The translations under genes were made by a program, and so were the position numbers. DNA of 64,000 nucleotides from Cunninghamia lanceolata (Eukaryota > Streptophyta > Pinopsida > Cupressales > Cupressaceae), in NCBI GenBank assembly GCA_027924645.1, contig BSBN01001343.1, forward strand, positions 2,203,409-2,267,408, written 5' to 3'. The notes under the pieces were generated by a model. That model saw nothing but the letters and a program-made list of their open reading frames with translations. It ran no database searches and was not told where the DNA came from. The stretch's first letter is position 1. Each line of letters opens with the position of its first letter. Below are positions 58,353 through 64,000 of this stretch, in pieces.

Positions 58353-58580
58353 AAATTCAAGGAGTTCAAGGGGAAGCTACAAACTCATTGGATGAGTCCT
58401 TATTAGATAAAGGAAGTTTTTAAAAATAGAACTGTGCTGTTGGAACCTATTGATGGAAGCACGGACACATTTTTGGTGAATGGCCACCGAATTAGACTCT
58501 ATAAAAGGCCATCCACTAAGGAAGAGTTCATCAAAGATTTGTGCTTGGTTACAGGAGACACATCCTCTGTCACAGTTTTG
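58353..58580 (+). pseudogene. Gypsy integrase C-terminus (right part)
   Basis: The frame resumes as KFKEFKGKLQTHWMSPY, a stop, IKEVFKNRTVLLEPIDG, then NGHRIRLYKRPSTKEEFIKD. This is the usual end of Athila/Tat integrases. It completes the part cut at 49279. Confidence 0.85.
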
Positions 58581-58584
58581 CACT

Positions 58585-58775
58585 GAAAAAAAAAAAGAGA
58601 AGGTTGAAAACCAGCAAATGGTGGCCTTCTTTAAAAAAAAAAGAAAAAAAAAGAAAAGGTTGAAAACCAGCAAATGGCGGCCTTCTTAAAAACAAAAAGA
58701 GAGGAAGATAGAAAACTAGTAAATGGTTGTCTTTCTCGACCAAGGGGATTAAAACCCAGCAAATGGTGGCTCCCT
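58585..58775 (+). repeat. Tandem repeat with A-rich spacers
   Basis: The block aaccagcaaatggtggcctt recurs about four times, separated by runs of A and GAAAA. The minus strand reads ATICWF-type repeats, which are not a gene. Confidence 0.75.
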
Positions 58776-58854
58776 TCTTCATGCTAGATAAGAATAATCA
58801 AGCTACGGAGTTGATCAGGTGCTAGAAGTTACTCAAACACACCTCTGGCACTCT

Positions 58855-58950
58855 CAAATAAGGAGCACCTCCAACGCTTCACGAACTTGGAGCACCTCCA
58901 GCGTTCACAAACCAGGAGCAGCTCCAACGCTCCACCAATAAAGCACTATT
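58855..58950 (+). repeat. 27-bp repeat of ggagcacctccaacg
   Basis: Three to four copies of ggagcacctccarcgytca are present. The motif loosely recalls the ATCTCCGRAGCT boxes of the element's LTR. Confidence 0.7.
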
Positions 58951-58951
58951 C

Positions 58952-59500
58952 ATGAATATAATAAATTGGGAGGGACCCACCTCTCCAGGCAATAAAGTAG
59001 AGATGTCATTTGATGAGGTCATCATGACTCATCCTCCACTTTATGATAGGGACAAAGATGAAGTCAACATGCATTTCGGGAGAAATCATTACTCTCGTTT
59101 GCATAGGTACTTACAAAGGACTCTATTGACGTCACCTAGATACATGGATTCTCGAACTACTCTGTGGGAATGATTGCAGGTTACATGACAATAAAGATGC
59201 TAACATCATTTCAAACCATGAAAAAGCTGCTCAGGTGCTACGTCACATCAAGTCTCATCAAGGTCGCAGCATTTCAGCCAAGTACATCGGGCCCTCATCA
59301 TTAAGATCGGTTCAAGTAATTCTCTCTTAATTAAACATTAATTAGCAGCTGTCTTGTCATTTCTATTTTTGGGTGCTGTCATTATGACACGTCCTCCTGC
59401 CATTATATTCCTTCGTAAATTCATGCATGCCACCATCTTTGCTACACTGTCACCATGTCTACGTAGTGTCCCATCACTTTGCTACAATTATAGAGGGTAG
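58952..59500 (+). other. Gypsy region between pol and 3' ORF
   Basis: A 73-codon ORF (MNIINWEGPTSPGNKVEMSF...) and short open stretches are present with no recognised similarity. Confidence 0.35.
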
Positions 59501-59508
59501 TTACTACC

Positions 59509-60156
59509 ATGACAAAAAGAGTAGAAACCCTAGAGGAAAAAATCATTCAGATAGCCTCCATTTCTTCTGAGATTCTATCTTGCAGGCCTCCAAGTGCAAA
59601 TTATGCTATATTCTTACAAGAAAGGGTCCTACAGAGAAAACTATCTTCAATCCTATTTGATTTGACTAAGAACACAGAAACAGGGGAGGGGTTCATGGAA
59701 GCATATATGAGGAGTTCTGATGAAGACAAAACATTTTTGTGTGAGTTATATCTGCATGGTTTTTGTGTTGATGATATGGCCATCATTAACTACTTTGTAG
59801 GAGAATGTTAGCTCAAAGCATTCATGTCACTGATGAGAAATCATCAGATTTGGAATGAGAGAATGGAGGCATATCTCAAGAAGGATGTAGAAATAGGACT
59901 TTTCATCAGAAAAGAATGTCCAAACCCCCACGCTTTTACAGTCCAATTCAGAGCATATGTCTACCAACCTGAAAGTAAGACCAAGATTTTGCCATTATAT
60001 CTAAAAAATTTACAGGAGTGTTCCATTGATTTTGGTCTTTTTATGAACAGTTCAGCTAATCCAGTGCTTGCAGTAGCAAAGAAAAGATGGAACATTCTAA
60101 CTTCAAAGCAGAAAATGAGAGAAGTGGTGACTCCTGCTAACTTGAGATATTTATGA
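59509..60156 (+). pseudogene. ORF in env position of gypsy element
   Basis: One frame of 216 codons has a single TAG at 59809-59811. It reads MTKRVETLEEKIIQIASISS and continues through a helical, charged sequence (FLQERVLQRKLSSILFDLTK, then MRNHQIWNERMEAYLKKDVE and NILTSKQKMREVVTPANLRY). Athila elements carry env-like ORFs between pol and the 3' LTR. I see no signal peptide, membrane helix or glycosylation-rich part, so the position is the only link to env. It could equally be an accessory protein. I do not recognise the family. Confidence 0.5.
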
Positions 60157-60436
60157 GGAAGGCAAGATTAATATCCAAAATGATGGATAAATACCAATAG
60201 GAGTGGATAGGTGGTCATTTCAGACCCCCTCTCATCATTGAGCCACTACCTGTCTGGGATGAACAAATGGAAGATGATAAGTTGCAGGAGTGGATGAAGC
60301 AGGTTGATTAGTACAAGGGAATGGTAATACAGACCGCACCACTTGGACTACCTATGCACAGGACTATAGCTTGACTGACGCGATATTCCACCAAAATAAG
60401 TCCAGATTGTGAGAAGCAAGAGGACCTTCTAATCCT

Positions 60437-60450
60437 TAAGTACAGGGGGA
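60437..60450 (+). other. Polypurine tract
   Basis: TAAGTACAGGGGGA lies directly before the right LTR. Confidence 0.8.
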
Positions 60451-61808
60451 TGATGAGTGCCAGGTAGCACCCATGAAATACATCTTTTTACCTCTCTTTT
60501 TCTCCCTTCTTATTCCATTGTCCTGATGACTGCATCAAAATAGGCTAACAAGATTGTTCTAATGATGATTAATAAGAGATGAATTAATTAAGATCATGAT
60601 TTCTGATTGAAGGACTAATGTGCATTGAATTGTTGGAAATATGAAGAAATCTTCTCTTTTTGAATCAACAGGTGCAGGTGTTCGAGTAGACAATTTTGTG
60701 CATCTCCAGAGGTAGTCCTAATGATCTTCGGAGCTGACATCAGAATGCCACGACTGGTCTCCAATGTTTCAAATTTGATTGGAGAAGTTTTGGGATAAGG
60801 AGGTGAAGCATCTCCAAAGCTGAACTGAAGTCTGGAACATCTCCGGAACTGAACAAGAAGGTCACAATTATATCTCCAAAGCTACAAACAAAAACATACA
60901 TCTTTGACGCCTCTTTAGAATAGTGCAGATTTCCAACGCAGCTGCCAATCAGACACTTCCAGTGGTGATTGAAATGTTCCTGATATTACTCAAATCATCA
61001 CATGAGTAAAAGGGTAGTTTATACGTTAACTGTTGGAAGTTTTTATCTCTTTTTTGTTTTTGCATGAGTTACTGATAAACTAATTTATATACCTATATTT
61101 CAGGGCCTCATTGCCCAAGTGTATTTAAAACTAAGACTCAGATTCAGTGTGGACTGCTGTTCCACTCAATCTATTTTTATTGCATGGATATTTATTCTAT
61201 AGTTAGACAGTTAGTAGAATAAAGAGATTGATGTCATCTCATAGAAGAACTAGTAGTTAAGATAAGTGATATCTCATCACTGAGTTTAGATATAAACTTA
61301 TAGAAGAAACAGCAAAAGGATAGCGATTATTTTTCTGATTTCTGTAATCTCATTTTGACATCAATATTTTCCTAAATACAACGCTGATGGAATTGGATTG
61401 AATCAAGTTGTGATATTATTCACTTGTGTTGATTCTTTACTTTAGTCTTTAGCCCTAAGGATGTGGAGCAAGGGCCCACTCTCACCACTAAGGTAGAAGG
61501 CTAGTACTATTGTTTTGTTATTTCAGATTCTGTTTAAAGAGATACTATTTTCATAGATAGATGCATATTTCAGTTGGAAGGAATAATATAGATTTACTTT
61601 AAATAATTCATTGTTCAATTTTGTTTTCAATATTCTTGGAATTTATTTAATAGCAAATAGATCAGTTTCTTTAAATCAGTAAAGGTCATTAGAATTAGTT
61701 AGATATAATTGGAAACTATAGGATTACTAATTGCAGATAGCCAAGGACATAGCCCTAGATTTGACATCTGAAATATGATTAAATGATGAGGTATAACAAC
61801 CCTTGTCA
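60451..61808 (+). repeat. 3' LTR of gypsy element
   Basis: This 1358-bp partner of 42267-43617 is followed by TSD CAATA. An insertion of about 8 bp near 60550 and many substitutions set it apart from the left LTR. Confidence 0.9.
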
Positions 61809-61906
61809 CAATACAAAGCTTCATTATAATATCTAGACAAAGTACATTCTGCATAGTTGGATACCTTTAACATGTTATTTGTAGAGTTAGATCATGTTAT
61901 GTATTT

Positions 61907-62020
61907 CACTAGTAGAAATATGGAAAATAAATGACCAGGGGACTAAAACTTTTAGTCACGTGACTAAAACTTTTTGCAACACAGCTATAAATGACTAATT
62001 TGTTCAGTAATTGAAATGAC
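61907..62020 (+). mobile_element. Possible CACTA-type transposon end
   Basis: CACTAGTAGAAATATGG has the form of plant CACTA (En/Spm) terminal repeats. It is followed by inverted gactaaaacttttagtc and gtcacgtgac motifs, like the subterminal repeats of that class. No second end (CTACTAGTG) was found to the right within the window, so only a fragment can be claimed. Confidence 0.45.
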
Positions 62021-62039
62021 TAAATAAATGACTATTACT

Positions 62040-62275
62040 CCTCTATTATATTAATAAATAAATAATATAATATAATATTTATATTATATAATATTATATT
62101 ACATAATATATATTAAATTATATATAATATAATATTATATTATATTATAAATTAATAATATAATTATTATATTATAATATAAAATAATATTTATATTATA
62201 TAATAATATAATATAATATTATATTATATTATAATATATTTAATATTATATAATATTATAATATATTTAATTAAA
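62040..62275. repeat. AT-only satellite (TATAA/TAATA)
   Basis: About 235 bp composed almost wholly of A and T in TATAATAT-like units with many self-complementary stretches. Confidence 0.85.
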
Positions 62276-62463
62276 TGGGTGACAAATTTAATTTTCACCC
62301 TAACCTATCATATGGACGCCAAAATTTATAGTAATTTAAGCCCTCATTGAACTTGAAATGGCATCATTGATTTTGCTTTTGAAAATATGCTCCACGCCAA
62401 TGCACCATTAAGGAAATATCAGAGGTCTCCTTTGTTGTTGCCGCTCAGTAAAGGTTAGTGAAA

Positions 62464-63171
62464 ATGGCTCCTACTCCCAACTGAAGCTCCAACTGATAAA
62501 ATGGAGTTTGGGTATATGGTTTGTGTTCAAGAATGTATCTGTGTTGAGATTGGAGGAACCCCAATATGCAGTGGTGCATCAATAATTTGATTTTGAGGTG
62601 AGATTGTACAGAGCAATGACTTGGATGTCAGCAAGTTTCTTTTTAGAAGGCCACACTCGAAGGCTTCCACAAGTACCCATCTTCTCTTCTTCATGTGCAC
62701 TATGCAACAAACCTGTAAAAGCTTAAATTAAGCACTTGGATGGTTTGTGCTCAAATGTGTTTTTTATCCCATAGGATAATTTTTTATTTTCTTTTTGATC
62801 TGGCCTCTTGCACTTTAAAATTGGATTTTGTTTGTTGGGTATTTAATGATTTTGATTTTGGTTAGTGAAAATGGTTCCTGCTCCAGCCCACACCGGTAAT
62901 GGAAACGTGGAAGCACCTCTTCCTCCATCCAAGGACACTAAGAAATCAAAGATGAGAAGAAGGAAGAAGAACTAGTATTTATTTGCCTAGTTTTTGTACT
63001 AATTAATCTACTCAGAGCTAGGGTTAGGGTTTTGATTCATTTTCCTTTTATGATCTTTCTGTGGAAATAGTCAGAGGAACATTTAGCTTTAAAACATCAG
63101 TTAGAAGTATATGTTGAAAGAGTTCAAGATTTGGATCCCGGACTGCAGAAGATGACTCTCGAGAGCATGAG
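62464..63171 (+). pseudogene. RPN1 (26S proteasome base subunit) 5' gene fragment
   Basis: ATG at 62871 opens MVPAPAHTGNGNVEAPLPPS then KDTKKSK. After a 1-base deletion the frame would continue with a Lys/Glu-rich stretch to a GT donor at 62975. The next exon (63071-63171) reads SEEHLALKHQLEVYVERVQD and LDPGLQKMTLESM, followed by AG|GTATGG. This matches the N-terminus of RPN1/PSMD2, the non-ATPase scaffold of the 19S particle. An earlier ATG at 62464 (MAPTPN then stop), in the same gttagtgaaaatgg context, looks like a duplicated start. The rest of the gene, about 850 residues, is absent. It is a genomic fragment with an intron, not a processed copy. Confidence 0.65.
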
Positions 63172-63421
63172 GTATGGTACTCTATTGTTTTGCCATTTTT
63201 ATTTTTTCGACCATTCTAGAAACTTAATCACATTTTCAACTGTCAATTTTTTTTCTTTTTCTTTCTTTCAGTATGGCAAAGGGTATGCTTCCCCTTGCAA
63301 AAATAAAAAGCATGGATGTGATCTATCTCCTACACAAAAAGCAGGTACCATTTTATGCCCTTCAATCCAACTGCATCCAGGGATTTTTTTAATTCCTCTA
63401 TCTTTCATCAATCTCCTTACC
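63172..63421 (+). other. Intron-like tract and unassigned exon-like block
   Basis: After the RPN1 donor a T-rich tract ends in TTTCTTTCAG at 63271. It is followed by 73 open bases and another GT (AGCAG|GTACC). The peptide does not match RPN1, so its identity is open. Confidence 0.3.
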
Positions 63422-63990
63422 TCACCACACCTGCCCACTTATGGATAGATATTTGAGAGAAGAACATAAGTTGTGCAACATTTTTAGGATCCAAATCAAA
63501 ATCAATGTTGTTGTAAATACTCCTAAGCCTATATTCATATGTGATCTACAGGCACCAAGAAAACACATCCATACAACCAGCACAGATTTAACAGGTATCT
63601 CAATGATAAAGTTTAGGGTGTCTTCAAGATAGCCAGCACGGGCAAGGAGGTCAACCATACACACATAATGATCAACTGTAGGTGTAATGCAATAAGGGTT
63701 ACAAATGTGATTGAAGTATGTACAACTCTCATCCACTAAACCTGCATGGCTACATGCACCTAGAATACAAGCAAAGCTTACAATGTTAGGATATGTTCCA
63801 GAGTGCTTAATTAATTCAAAGATTTTGAGAGTGCCCTTGCAAAATCCATTTTGTGCATATCCTGCAATCATTGCATTCCATGAGATGACATCTCTTTGAG
63901 GAATTCTGTCAAACAGTTCACATTTTTTGTCTATGATTCCATATTTTTCATACATGTCTATGAGAGCATTTCAAACTATAATATCTCACA
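63422..63990 (-). pseudogene. PPR-E type pentatricopeptide gene fragment
   Basis: The minus frame from 63955 reads MYEKYGIIDKKCELFDRIPQ, RDVISWNAMIAGYAQNG, a second repeat with FACILGACSHAGLVDESC, and HYVCMVDLLARAGYLEDTLN, the start of the E domain, with VVWMCFLGACRSHMNIGLGV. A frameshift near 63510 then destroys the end (the correct frame would give LDPKN-like sequence). This is the C-terminal part of a plant organelle RNA-editing type PPR protein. The right edge of the window cuts the upstream repeats, which already appear shifted near 63960. Confidence 0.85.
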
Positions 63991-64000
63991 AGAATCCCCC

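Larger units (their letters stand above)
42267..61808 (+). mobile_element. Large Athila-type Ty3/gypsy element with nested insertion
   Basis: The element spans 19.5 kb, about 10.5 kb without the nested element. TSD CAATA lies at 42262-42266 and 61809-61813. LTRs are about 1.35 kb and start TGATGAGTG and end CTTGTCA. A tRNA-Asp-like primer site follows the left LTR and a purine tract (AAGTACAGGGGGA) precedes the right one. Gag, protease, RT, RNase H and integrase follow in gypsy order, then an ORF in the place where Athila elements carry env-like genes. RT has FLDGFSGYNQI and YMDDFTMYG, as in the Athila/Tat branch. LTR divergence over the first 290 bases is about 7% by eye, so this is an old copy with many stops. 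Confidence 0.9.

Noticed and set aside
58377..58782. Minus-strand ORFs rich in Phe and Leu near 58.6 kb
   Set aside because: They come from poly-A spacers and the aaccagcaaatgg repeat read backwards.

Overview
This is repeat-dominated plant nuclear DNA. There are no operons, the coding density is very low, LTR retrotransposons are nested in one another, plant gene families (PPR, L-type lectin receptor kinase, RPN1) occur only as broken pieces, and several remnants keep GT-AG introns. The style fits a large-genome seed plant, most likely a gymnosperm. That placement is inference; no single gene in the window fixes the species.

Layout, left to right. Positions 1-4.6 kb hold an AT-rich flank, a PPR scrap, two minisatellites and a 5'-truncated lectin receptor kinase. 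From 4.6 to 14.75 kb there is a Ty1/copia fragment, then a second minus-strand copia element (5785-14753) whose gag zinc knuckle is split by a young non-autonomous LTR element (9393-13556, TSD TAATG). The interior of that element is an array of 17 hairpin-forming units with co-varying arms. From 14.75 to 16.7 kb lies a decayed DDE-transposase-like gene. From 17.0 to 19.9 kb is a 358-bp satellite interrupted by a solo LTR (17352-18747, TSD TCGTG). From 20 to 22.3 kb are LTR scraps. From 22.5 to 24.3 kb is a near full-length lectin receptor kinase pseudogene on the minus strand. From 25.6 to 30.9 kb is a degenerate LINE on the minus strand, abutting an RPA/OB-fold-like exon. From 32.0 to 40.5 kb is an unknown multi-exon gene remnant, interrupted in exon 2 by a nearly intact copia element (32961-40051, TSD GGGTT). 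PPR debris follows at 40.7 kb. From 42.27 to 61.81 kb is a 19.5-kb Athila-type Ty3/gypsy element (TSD CAATA) carrying gag, PR, RT, RH, IN and an ORF in the env position. Nested in its integrase C-terminus is a second non-autonomous element (49280-58347) with one long ORF that includes a G-patch-like motif. From 61.8 to 64.0 kb are a CACTA-like end, an AT satellite, the start of an RPN1 proteasome-subunit gene and a PPR-E pseudogene.

Insertion order can be read from the nesting and from eye-compared LTR divergence: the outer gypsy element is oldest (about 7% over the stretch compared), then its nested element (a few percent over the shared part), then the 33-40 kb copia (about 1%) and the 9.4-13.6 kb element (about 0.8%). 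Premature stops in the two best-preserved polyproteins are mostly C-to-T or G-to-A changes at Gln, Trp or Arg codons, as expected of methylated, silenced DNA. No gene in the window looks clearly functional.
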